From: CAVSLM01 sp963728895
GTDB lineage: Bacteria; Pseudomonadota; Gammaproteobacteria; JBBQDK01
DNA length: 64,000 bases
Assembly: GCA_963728895.1 (NCBI GenBank)
Contig: CAVSLM010000002.1
Span: 124,001-188,000 of the forward strand
Direction: 5' to 3'
This document shows positions 1 to 7,722 of this stretch, piece by piece (the first letter of the stretch is position 1; each line of letters opens with the position of its first letter). The translations under genes were made by a program, and so were the position numbers. The notes below the pieces were generated by a model. That model was not told where the DNA came from and made no database searches. It saw only the letters and a list, made by a program, of their open reading frames with translations.

Positions 1-866
1 AACGACATGCCCTTGAGCCAGTCCACGTCGAGGATGTCCACGGTTTCCAGCACCTGATCCAGCCGGTACCGAGGGCCGGTCAGAATCAGAAGATTGCGCG
101 ACTTGTCCACCCGCACCGTGCTGCCCTGGGGCACAATGGGCTTGATCACCTTCTCGATCTCGCCCGCCGCAACGTTCCTGAGCGGCACGATCTGCATGCC
201 GTATCCCACACCGCCGCCGCTGGGCCGCTTGCCGACACTCGGCACCGCGACCCGGGTCTCGGCCGCGTCCAGCGGCACGACCTTGAACACGCCGGCTTCC
301 TGGATGAGCGCGGCCCCGTTGAGCTCGAGCACCGATTCCACTATCGCCGGGACCGCCTCCCGACTGACCGGGTGAACGGTGTGCAGCGTCACGACACCGT
401 CCACCTTGGGGTCCATGAGATAGTTGACCTTCAGAATGTCCTCGAAGATCACCTGTACAAACTCGCGCAGGCTGGAAGCTTCGAAGTTCAGGGTGACATC
501 TCCGGGTCCCGGCACTGTGGACTGCGGCGCCTCGGGACCCTCGCGTACGAATACGCCGGTACCGAGCCGCACGTTGCGCCTGCTCGCGGGACCGGCGTCC
601 TCACGTTCCGCGGCCACCGCAGACCCAGGGGCGGCGGCCCCGAAGGCACCTGCTCCCGCCCGGCCCATGTGCTGCGGCACGTGCCGCTGCGAAACCGCGG
701 CTTCAGGCACCGGGGGAGTTGGCGGCGCGGATTCGGGGCGGCCCGGCGGACTGACGCAGGATGCCAGCAGCAGGGCGCTGCCGAGGGCGGCAAAGCATTG
801 GGTCGAGCGCCTGTGCACGATCGCTGTCGATGTCTTTGGTGTGGTCGGTTTCCGCCGGGTGGCCAT
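1..866 (-). CDS. gspD: Type II secretion secretin GspD (3' end outside window)
   Basis: This is the N-terminal 288 residues of an outer-membrane secretin; the reading frame is still open at the window edge. The ATG at 866 gives an arginine/lysine-rich start, a hydrophobic stretch and a lipobox ending L-A-S-C (Cys37), so it is probably a lipoprotein. After a Pro/Ala-rich linker, residues about 124-195 look like the N0 domain (VTLNFEASSLREFVQVIF) and residues about 200-288 like the first N1 ring domain. The secretin core that forms the channel lies outside the window. It is the last visible gene of the minus-strand gspL-M-C-D run. A pilus-type secretin (PilQ) is the alternative, but the upstream gspL/M/C genes argue for type II secretion. 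Confidence 0.85.
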   Translation of the reverse strand, partial: MATRRKPTTPKTSTAIVHRRSTQCFAALGSALLLASCVSPPGRPESAPPTPPVPEAAVSQRHVPQHMGRAGAGAFGAAAPGSAVAAEREDAGPASRRNVRLGTGVFVREGPEAPQSTVPGPGDVTLNFEASSLREFVQVIFEDILKVNYLMDPKVDGVVTLHTVHPVSREAVPAIVESVLELNGAALIQEAGVFKVVPLDAAETRVAVPSVGKRPSGGGVGYGMQIVPLRNVAAGEIEKVIKPIVPQGSTVRVDKSRNLLILTGPRYRLDQVLETVDILDVDWLKGMS

Positions 867-1076
867 GGCAGGCTGACGAACGGGTTTCGCGCTTCCGGTG
901 ACGACTCGTGGGCCGGTCTGACCGGCAACGCTCCCCGGTCTGAAAATATTTATACTTGGCGCGCCTTTACGGCACGTATTTAATACGGCTCAATGATAAA
1001 GGTTCGACTTCCAGCTGGCCAGCGCATTCACGCGAGATACCGCGACCCGGCGCTGCAGCCTGCTCCGGCCGCCCGA
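867..1076 (-). promoter_or_regulatory. AT-rich gap upstream of gspD
   Basis: This 210-bp gap between gspC and gspD is the only AT-rich stretch in the locus. On the minus strand it holds a near-palindrome CGTATTAAATACG and, downstream, TATAAATATTT. This could be a separate promoter for gspD. I could not pick a convincing -35/-10 pair. Confidence 0.3.
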
Positions 1077-1931
1077 TCACGGCGCCGGTTCCGGTGCATT
1101 CCCTTCGCTCGGGTCGGGCAGGTTCTCACCCGCAGTCTCTGCGGCGAGCCCTGCCGCACCTTCGGGCGACGCCGCGGCATCCGGCGCATCCGGCGCCGAG
1201 GGGCTCCGGGCGGGCGCCGGTTTCGGATCCGGCGATTGCGCGTCGGCGAGCTCCGCATCACCACTCGCGGGGAATCCCGCGCCGTCGACGTGTCCCTGCT
1301 GCTGGGCGTGGACCGAAGCCTTTCTCCTCTCCGGAACGCCGGCGACGGTCAAAGGCCGGCGGTGCGCCTTGGGAGCGGACCCCGAGCGGGTTGAGGGGAG
1401 GCGGAACAGGCCGGGCGGCACCCCCTTCTTCCGGTCGGGCGCGTCGAGCTCCAGCTTCAGTTCCTCGGTCGCCGTACCGCGCTGCATCACTGCCCGCCCT
1501 GCCAGGACCTGCGCAACCCTCCAGCCATCGTGACTCATGCCTTCGCCCAGGCGCAACAGCTCGTTGCTGCGGAGATCGCGAACGACCGCCACCCTGGTCT
1601 CCGGCGTGATCGCGACACCTTCCAGGCGCAAGCGCATCGGCACACTCTCCACTGCCGGTGTGGCGTTTGCTGCGAGCGGAGCCTCGGGCGGCTCGCGGCC
1701 CGGGACGAACAAGGGTCGCGCCAGGATTTCGTCGAACGCTTCGATGCCCGGCGGCGTATAGGTGGTGTCCGGCTGCGAAACGGGCAGCGCAACCTGCGGA
1801 TCGATCATGCGACCCTGCCCGCTCAACCCGGGCGACACGCCGTGCCACTCCCATGCGATCAGCGCACCGAGTCCGATGCATATCAACAGCAACGGGAACG
1901 TGAGCTGAGTTCCCCGACCGGCAACGCTCAT
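1077..1931 (-). CDS. Type II secretion protein GspC/GspN-like (XpsN type)
   Basis: The 284-residue protein has a short cytoplasmic N-terminus, one membrane helix (about residues 10-27, LTFPLLLICIGLGALIAW) and a periplasmic part. The periplasmic part carries the motif F-DEILARPLFVPGREPP, typical of the GspC/N homology region that contacts the secretin. The C-terminal 80 residues are Pro/Ala/Glu-rich and low in complexity. The ATG overlaps the gspM stop (ATGA), which indicates translational coupling. In Xanthomonas-type systems this slot is XpsN, which links the inner-membrane platform to GspD. No PDZ domain is visible, so the exact letter (C or N) is uncertain. Confidence 0.75.
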   Translation of the reverse strand: MSVAGRGTQLTFPLLLICIGLGALIAWEWHGVSPGLSGQGRMIDPQVALPVSQPDTTYTPPGIEAFDEILARPLFVPGREPPEAPLAANATPAVESVPMRLRLEGVAITPETRVAVVRDLRSNELLRLGEGMSHDGWRVAQVLAGRAVMQRGTATEELKLELDAPDRKKGVPPGLFRLPSTRSGSAPKAHRRPLTVAGVPERRKASVHAQQQGHVDGAGFPASGDAELADAQSPDPKPAPARSPSAPDAPDAAASPEGAAGLAAETAGENLPDPSEGNAPEPAP

Positions 1932-2509
1932 GTCGAATTGCGCATATAACCGACCAGCTGAAAATCCACGTCCAGGACCTCTTCGGGCGTGGTCAGGGCC
2001 AGCCTGCCGTGGACGCCACCCCGGCCGCGGATCGAAACATCGTCCAGGAACAGCAATGGCTCTCCCGTTTCCAGGGCATGAAAGACCTGCACGAGCGCCT
2101 CCAGCGTCGCGCGCATGCGCACCTTGAGCGCGACACGCGTGAAGGACTCCTCGTACGCGGCGGGGACGATCTGGGTGCTCAGGACTTCTGCGCGTCTCGC
2201 AGTCGCCACCGACTTCACGACCCGCTGCAGCTCGGCGGCCGCCAGGGCGACGCTCTCGCTTTCCAGGTACTGACCCGTTCGCGACTGGGTGCGCCTGAGC
2301 TGCTGGTAATGTTGCTCCAGGCCTGCGCCCAGCGCGGCGGCGCGCTGCAGCTGCGCCAGGCGCAGTCTCATGCGGTCGATGGTCTCGTCGTAGTAGCGGT
2401 GGGCAGACCATATCGGCCATGCCGTCGCAGCCACCGACAGGCCCACCGCCAGCGCCAGGATGGCCACGGCCAGTGCGCGCCGCCGTGCCGGACTCAGCGC
2501 GACCCTCAT
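1928..2509 (-). CDS. gspM: Type II secretion protein GspM
   Basis: The 193-residue bitopic protein has an N-terminal membrane helix (about residues 12-34), a coiled region (about 40-95) and a small periplasmic alpha/beta domain. This is the layout of GspM/PilO-like platform proteins, which pair with GspL. Its start overlaps the gspL stop and its stop overlaps the next ATG, so gspL-M-C are translated as a coupled set. The call rests on architecture and position more than on sequence motifs, which are weak in this family. Confidence 0.75.
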   Translation of the reverse strand: MRVALSPARRRALAVAILALAVGLSVAATAWPIWSAHRYYDETIDRMRLRLAQLQRAAALGAGLEQHYQQLRRTQSRTGQYLESESVALAAAELQRVVKSVATARRAEVLSTQIVPAAYEESFTRVALKVRMRATLEALVQVFHALETGEPLLFLDDVSIRGRGGVHGRLALTTPEEVLDVDFQLVGYMRNST

Positions 2510-3618
2510 CGCCCGTACTCCTGGCGCACCTCCGCCGAGAGCTGGAAGCGCTCGACACCACTGCCCGGGTTCTGCGTCACCGGCGAGCGAAACCTGGCGT
2601 TGTGCAGCAGAGAAGAGGACTCGATCAGCGGAATGAGCTCCGCCGCGGACTCGGACTCGCCCTGCACCTGCACTTCGTTCCCCTTGATCTCGAGCCGGCT
2701 GAGCCAGGTATGGTCGGGGAGAATGCGCGTGATCTCGTTGATGACCTCCAATACGGAAGGACGGCCCTGCTTCTTGTCCAGGAGGAAATGCGCCTCGAAG
2801 GCCAGCCGGTCGGCCTGATCCCGGACGGTGCCGGCCATCCGTGCACGAGCCGCGGCCCGCTCCAGGGCCGGTTCGAGGCCATGCACTTCCCGCAGCTTGG
2901 AAAGAAGCGGCAGCAGCACGGCGGCAAGGAACAGCACGATTGCAATCCCGGCCAGAACCAGGTCGAGCCGCCGCCCCGCGACGCTCTTGAGGGATTTGCC
3001 CTGCACCCGTGCCAGATCGACCGCGAGCGGCACACCGGTCCGGTCGCGACGCGCGGTTACCCGCTGGGGATGAATGCCCAGAGCCGCGCATCTGGCGAGC
3101 CGCTCGTCGACGGCGCGCCGCGGCGCGAGTACCAATTCCACCGACAGGGTGCGTGCCGCCCGATCGCGCCCGAGCACGGTGTAGTCAAAGTAGACCTGAT
3201 CGCTCTTGAACGGTGTCTGGCGGGACATTTCGAACGCAAGCACTTCGCGCAGATTCTCCTGCGCGGCCGCCGGCAACGTGAGCACCTTGGTCAGCACCTG
3301 GTGGGGCGGGAGGCAGAACACGATCTCGCGCGCCGCCCCCAGCGAGTCGGCGATGCGGGGCGACCCGGCATCGCCTCCTCCGCCGGGCCCGACCGGAACC
3401 CGTACCGGCGTCATGCCAGACGGGTCACCCTCCACAGCGAGGACCAGATCGTCACCCTGAAATTCCAGCAGGAGGCGCTCACCACCGGAAAGCGCGCCAC
3501 GGATACGCTCCGGAATCATCGCCAGCAGCTCGGCGGTCCACCAGGACCACCCGGCACGCACTGCCCGCGCGAAGGGCGAGACCGATGCCAGGCGAAGATT
3601 GTGCCGCGCGATTTCCAC
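2506..3618 (-). CDS. gspL: Type II secretion protein GspL (PilN-like domain)
   Basis: GspL anchors the secretion ATPase to the membrane platform. The cytoplasmic part contains an actin-like fold region (EIVFCLPPHQVLTKVLTLP) and EVLAFEMSRQTPF, a strand-helix seen in GspL/PilM. A membrane helix (about residues 208-231) is followed by a periplasmic PilN-type domain with the ferredoxin-like signature VLEVINEITRILPDHTWLS. I chose the GTG at 3618 (370 aa) because it matches the usual family length of about 370 and leaves some 22 residues before the W-W motif. The frame stays open to a TTG at 3903, and ATGs at 3657 and 3645 are also possible. gspE, F and G-K are not in the window. Confidence 0.8.
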   Translation of the reverse strand: MEIARHNLRLASVSPFARAVRAGWSWWTAELLAMIPERIRGALSGGERLLLEFQGDDLVLAVEGDPSGMTPVRVPVGPGGGGDAGSPRIADSLGAAREIVFCLPPHQVLTKVLTLPAAAQENLREVLAFEMSRQTPFKSDQVYFDYTVLGRDRAARTLSVELVLAPRRAVDERLARCAALGIHPQRVTARRDRTGVPLAVDLARVQGKSLKSVAGRRLDLVLAGIAIVLFLAAVLLPLLSKLREVHGLEPALERAAARARMAGTVRDQADRLAFEAHFLLDKKQGRPSVLEVINEITRILPDHTWLSRLEIKGNEVQVQGESESAAELIPLIESSSLLHNARFRSPVTQNPGSGVERFQLSAEVRQEYGR

Positions 3619-3983
3619 GTGGTAACTATTCCCCAAAAGCGCCATCGGAACAAGCATCAGGACGCTTCGCAGAACCCCTGCGGCGGTCGCCTCGCGCGAC
3701 CTCGAGAGAATCGCGGCGAGCCGCAGCGCAGGCGCTTGGGGGACACTGCGGAGAACCGGCGCTCCGGTGCCCATCCAAGAAGGCAAACGCGGAACCGATG
3801 AGAATCGCTGCGCGTCACTGCCTGGCACCTCGCAACGCCGCGCAGGCATTGCCGGCAGGTATCGTCGCACGGTGCTCGTCTCGAGCAGGCGACCATACTG
3901 CAAAAAATCGTGGGCGGTGACTAACGAGAATTACGCTCTACCTAGCATAACTATTTATAACGCAGATAGTTGCGAAACATTCC
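3619..3983. other. Gap between esterase and gspL
   Basis: No gene is supported here. The part next to gspL is GC-rich and open in the gspL frame, so a longer gspL cannot be excluded. Positions about 3905-3985 turn AT-rich (for example TTATAAATAGTTATGCTAG on the minus strand) and are the likely promoter of the gspL-M-C operon. Confidence 0.4.
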
Positions 3984-4823
3984 TTACTCTTCATTCAGAA
4001 GACGCACGAGCAGCGTGCCGTCGGCGGGGGTGAGCGCATGGCCAGTCGGCGTGACCACGACCCGGACACGCCCGTGCAGCGCCGGCACCTGGTTGAGGTC
4101 CTGACTCAATGCCGGTACCAGCTCATCGCCGGCGTAGGTGGGACTCTGGCGCACCACGGCGATGTACTCGGCGTCGGGATGTGGCTGGCGATTGAGCCAG
4201 TCGATCAGGCTGCCGGGAACGGCCGGCGTCAGGTCCACCAGCGCGCCCCGCGAATGCTTGAGATAGTCGTAGCCTGCGCCGCCGAACATCGACTTGAGGA
4301 AATCGATGCCGGGGCCGGGGCAGAAGAAGGGCTTGGCATCGACGACCTCAAGACCTTCGATCGCCCGGGTGGTGCCGAGGTTGGGGGACGCAATGGTGAT
4401 CAACCGGTCCACGCGCGGAGCTCCAGGCCGCACCATGGCGAGGCGCGCGACGACGCCGCCGGCGGAATGTCCGACCAGGGTCAATCGCGCGCCGGGGTGG
4501 CGCTCGCGTACCAGCCGCAGCCCGGCGTCGAGCTGCGCCGCCTGCCACAGCAGAGGCGCTTGCGCTGGGAGCTGGACGCGGTAGAACTCGTTGCGCGCAG
4601 CGGCGCCCGGTCCAGGCAGATAGTCGATCCCCGCAGGCCCCGCGCCCAGGACACCCGCATCGGCCCACCCCGAAGCCTCCAGTGCCGCCATCACCCCGCT
4701 GTGCAGCCAGGTGTCTGCGCCTGCGGCCCACCCGTGCACCAGCACCAGCACGTCGGCGCGCGCGCTCGCGGAGAGCAGTAGGAAGACGGCAATCAGAAGG
4801 CGAAGCAGAGCGGGCACACGCAT
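3984..4823 (-). CDS. Secreted alpha/beta-hydrolase (lipase/esterase family)
   Basis: The 279-residue protein starts with a signal peptide (about residues 1-23, ending SARA-D). The mature part opens with the oxyanion-hole strand LVLVHGWAAGADTW. The nucleophile elbow is GHSAGG, and a late HA in TPTGHALTP is a candidate catalytic histidine, giving the Ser-Asp-His layout of triacylglycerol lipases and palmitoyl-thioesterase-like enzymes. The ATG at 4823 follows a weak ribosome site. A secreted hydrolase next to type II secretion genes is a plausible substrate of that system, but this is inference. The true substrate is unknown. Confidence 0.75.
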   Translation of the reverse strand: MRVPALLRLLIAVFLLLSASARADVLVLVHGWAAGADTWLHSGVMAALEASGWADAGVLGAGPAGIDYLPGPGAAARNEFYRVQLPAQAPLLWQAAQLDAGLRLVRERHPGARLTLVGHSAGGVVARLAMVRPGAPRVDRLITIASPNLGTTRAIEGLEVVDAKPFFCPGPGIDFLKSMFGGAGYDYLKHSRGALVDLTPAVPGSLIDWLNRQPHPDAEYIAVVRQSPTYAGDELVPALSQDLNQVPALHGRVRVVVTPTGHALTPADGTLLVRLLNEE

Positions 4824-4964
4824 GGAGGGAATTCCAGCTACGTCGGATGGGCCGCATTATACGCTAGCGCGGATCCCGCCGCCGAGTCGGGCACCTCGCG
4901 GCGCACGTGGTCGCCATCCCTTCCATGCACGGGCACTCGCGCCCTCCTTCGCCCCGGCAGCCGG

Positions 4965-4983
4965 CTGGTGAGATTTCCGGGCT
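4965..4983 (-). repeat. TAGCCCGG-family dispersed repeat, degenerate copy
   Basis: The + strand reads ctggtgagatttccgggct, the reverse complement of the end found at 39251 and 56533. It lies in the gap between the esterase and glcF. No partner copy in the other orientation is seen nearby. Confidence 0.6.
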
Positions 4984-4991
4984 GGCGCGCG

Positions 4992-5078
4992 GTGGCATCC
5001 ACGCGCGCAGACGCGGCACGCGCCATCCGGACGCCACTCGTGCACGACGACGTGGCATCCACGCGCGCAGACGCGGCA
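4992..5078. repeat. 27-bp direct repeat, two copies with 60-bp period
   Basis: Positions 4992-5018 and 5052-5078 are identical 27-mers beginning gtggcatccacgcgcgcaga. They lie in the 281-bp gap downstream of glcF and upstream of the esterase start. The spacer between them is unrelated. A regulatory role is possible but nothing else supports one. Confidence 0.8.
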
Positions 5079-5104
5079 ACCAGCGACAGAAAGTCTGCTG
5101 CGTC

Positions 5105-6331
5105 CTACGGGTGCCGGCCCGGCGGGTCGGGATCGAGCAGGGTGATCCAATGCACGACCGGCACCTCGGCCCGGGCGGCCAGATGCGTCTGGCAGCCGAT
5201 GTTGGCAGTGGCGATCAGTTCCGGAGCGCCGGCCTGCAGCGCACGCAGCTTGTCCGCCCGCAACCGGCCTGCAATCTGCGGCTGCAGTATCGAGTAGGTG
5301 CCGGCCGACCCGCAGCACAGATGGCTGTCTGCAATCGGCAGCAGCTGGTAGCCCAGCCCCGCGAGCACGCGCTCGACCAGGCCAGGCAGGCGCTGACCGT
5401 GCTGCAGACTGCACGGTGCATGGAACGCGATGCGCCACCCGGGGCGAGCGGCGATGCGGCTCAGGTCCTCGCGCTCCAGCACCTCGCCGATGTCGCAGGC
5501 AAGCGCCGCGACCCGGGCAGCCCTTGCCGCGTATGCGGCATCGTTCTTCAGCAGGTGCGCGTATTCCTTGACCATGACTCCGCAGCCGCTGGCCGTGGTC
5601 ACGATCGCTTCGGCGCCCGCCTCCACGTGCGGCCACCAGGCATCGACGTTGCGCCGCATCCATTCGCGTGCCTCGGACGTCGCACCGAGATGCTGGCTGA
5701 TGGCGCCGCAGCAGTCTCCCACCCGGGTGCGCAGCACCTCGACACCGAGCGCATCGAGCACGCGCGCAGCGGCGGCATTGATCTGCGGTGCCAGCACCGG
5801 TTGCACACAGCCTTCCAGCAGCAGCATGCGTCGTGCGTGACGCCGCATGGGACGGTTTCCGGTCGCCACCCGCGCAGGAATCTGCGCCCGCATCGTTGCC
5901 GGCAGCAACGGCCGCGCAAGCTGCCCCAGGCGCAGCGCCGCGGCGAAGCCACGCCGGCCCAGCAAGGCGCGGCGCAGCAGCCAGCGGCGCAGTCGCTCGG
6001 CGGCCGGGCGCTGCGCCTGCCGCTCGATCTGGCTGCGACCGATGTCGAGGAGCCGGCCGTACTGCACGCCCGACGGACAGGTGGTCTCGCAATTGCGGCA
6101 GGTGAGGCAGCGATCGAGATGCAGGCGGGTGCGGTGGCTGATCTGCGCACCTTCCAGCATCTGCTTGATCAGGTAGATGCGCCCGCGCGGACCGTCGAGC
6201 TCATCGCCGAGCAGTTGATAGGTTGGACAGGTCGCGTTGCAGAAGCCGCAGTGCACGCAGCTGCGAAGGATCCGGTCCGCCTCGCGGCCGGCAGCGGTGT
6301 CGCGTATGGTTGAACAGAGATTGGTCTGCAT
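5105..6331 (-). CDS. glcF: GlcF-like iron-sulfur subunit (glycolate oxidase type)
   Basis: The 408-residue protein has two 4Fe-4S motifs near the N-terminus (CVHCGFCNATCP and CLTCRNCETTCP). Two CCG-type cysteine domains follow (GDCCGAISQH and LCCGSAGTY), which is the full GlcF architecture at normal length. GlcF passes electrons from a FAD-linked hydroxyacid dehydrogenase (GlcD/GlcE) to the membrane. No GlcD or GlcE is adjacent, which is unusual. The gene lies 15 bp downstream of the sugar-acid kinase, in an apparent operon with it and the phosphoketolase-like gene. It may therefore serve a different hydroxyacid dehydrogenase encoded elsewhere. Confidence 0.85.
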   Translation of the reverse strand: MQTNLCSTIRDTAAGREADRILRSCVHCGFCNATCPTYQLLGDELDGPRGRIYLIKQMLEGAQISHRTRLHLDRCLTCRNCETTCPSGVQYGRLLDIGRSQIERQAQRPAAERLRRWLLRRALLGRRGFAAALRLGQLARPLLPATMRAQIPARVATGNRPMRRHARRMLLLEGCVQPVLAPQINAAAARVLDALGVEVLRTRVGDCCGAISQHLGATSEAREWMRRNVDAWWPHVEAGAEAIVTTASGCGVMVKEYAHLLKNDAAYAARAARVAALACDIGEVLEREDLSRIAARPGWRIAFHAPCSLQHGQRLPGLVERVLAGLGYQLLPIADSHLCCGSAGTYSILQPQIAGRLRADKLRALQAGAPELIATANIGCQTHLAARAEVPVVHWITLLDPDPPGRHP

Positions 6332-6346
6332 CCCGCCTCGGAGCGC

Positions 6347-7697
6347 TCACGCGCCGCAGTATCGCCGCTGCGCGCCCGCCGGACGTGCCAGCCGGCGATA
6401 GACCTCGGCGAGTGCGTCCTCGTCGCCGACGTTCCCCGGAAAGATCACCACCGGCAGTTCCGCAAACCGCGGGTGATCGCGCGGGCAGCGTACCACGGAG
6501 CAGCCGGTGAGCACCTGCCCCAGCAGACGCGCCGCACGCAGGCCCAGTCCGGTGCTGAGCACATCGTTGGAAGTGATGCCGCCCTTGCTGATCAGAAAGC
6601 CCAGGGTCGCCGGCAGCCCCTGCACGATCTCCATGAGCAGCGCCGAGACCTGCTCGCCGAAGGCCAGCCGCGCTGCCGGATCGGCAAAGCTGCGCTCGTT
6701 GCGGCTGGTGTAGATCACCGGCGTCAAGCGACGTGCGTGCGCCGCGGCGGCGGATTCCAGCACCGCAGCACGCACGGCCGCCTGCGCCTGCGGAAGCCGG
6801 TTCACGTCGATCTCGATGCCGACGGTGCCTGGCTCGCGCAGCAGCACGGCAAGCTGTGTCGTGGTCTTGCGGACGTGCGAGCCAACCAGTACGGCACCGG
6901 CTCGATCATCGCGCACGAACCGTGACATCGCCTCGGCCGCGACCGGCTGCGGCGGCAGATGCGCCAGTGCCGTGAGCAGGCTCGCAGCGCTGCGAAACAG
7001 GAAGCGTTTGCCGGCCGCCACCGCGGCCAGCACCCCGGCTGCGAACCGGTCGAGATCCGCCTGCCGTTCGGCATCGACGACACAGCAGGCATTGTCGTGC
7101 AGTGCCAGCAGCTGCGGGATGCAGTCGCCGCGCACGTCCTCGAGCAGAAACTGCCGTACGCTTGACCGCCGGAATCCGCCCGTCTGTCTTCTCCTCCACG
7201 TAGGCGGGAAGATAGCTGCTGCGGTAGCCGAACACCGAGTCGCGCGCGAACTCCGTGCGATGCGCCGGGACCGCCTGACCGTCCTGCACGACATAGTGCG
7301 TGCCATCGCGGGTGATGCGTCCGGCCTCCAGGAACGCCGGCACCAGGAAATGGGCGTCGAACGGTCCCAGCTCCTCGGCAATGACATCGGTCTCGACCGG
7401 GTAGTGACCGCGCAGGGTCGAATCGGAACGGCTGACGAGCAGCGGCCGGATTCGGCGTCCCTGCGCCTGGAGCCCCTGCAGCGCTTCCTTCAGGCCACGG
7501 CATACCTCGCGGATCACCTGTGCGGCCCGCGCAGCGTCCATGCCGCGGGTGTTGGTCAGGACGAAGAACAGCGGCGCTTCATCCTCCAGGGCCAGCCGCA
7601 GGCTCGCGACGTCCCAGCGGGTGAGCAGCAGGCAGCCGTGCACCGTCTGTGATCCGGTAGGATCGTCGTCCAGCACGATGATTCTGGTTTCCGACAT
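6347..7697 (-). pseudogene. Four-carbon acid sugar kinase (DUF1537/OtnK family), one frameshift
   Basis: The N-terminal domain opens with the family signature IIVLDDDPTGSQTVHG and continues with SRSDSTLRGHYPVE. The C-terminal nucleotide-binding domain contains ISKGGITSNDVL. The two halves sit in different frames; the break is near 7165-7185, and the span (1351 bp) is one base longer than a multiple of three. Joined, the protein is about 450 residues, normal for the family. These kinases phosphorylate threonate, erythronate or 3-oxo-tetronates. The ATG at 7697 is preferred over an upstream TTG at 7715. Both catalytic halves look well conserved, so a sequence error is as likely as a real mutation. 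Confidence 0.75.
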
Positions 7698-7722
7698 CCT
7701 GCTGTCTCCGTCCAATCAAACA

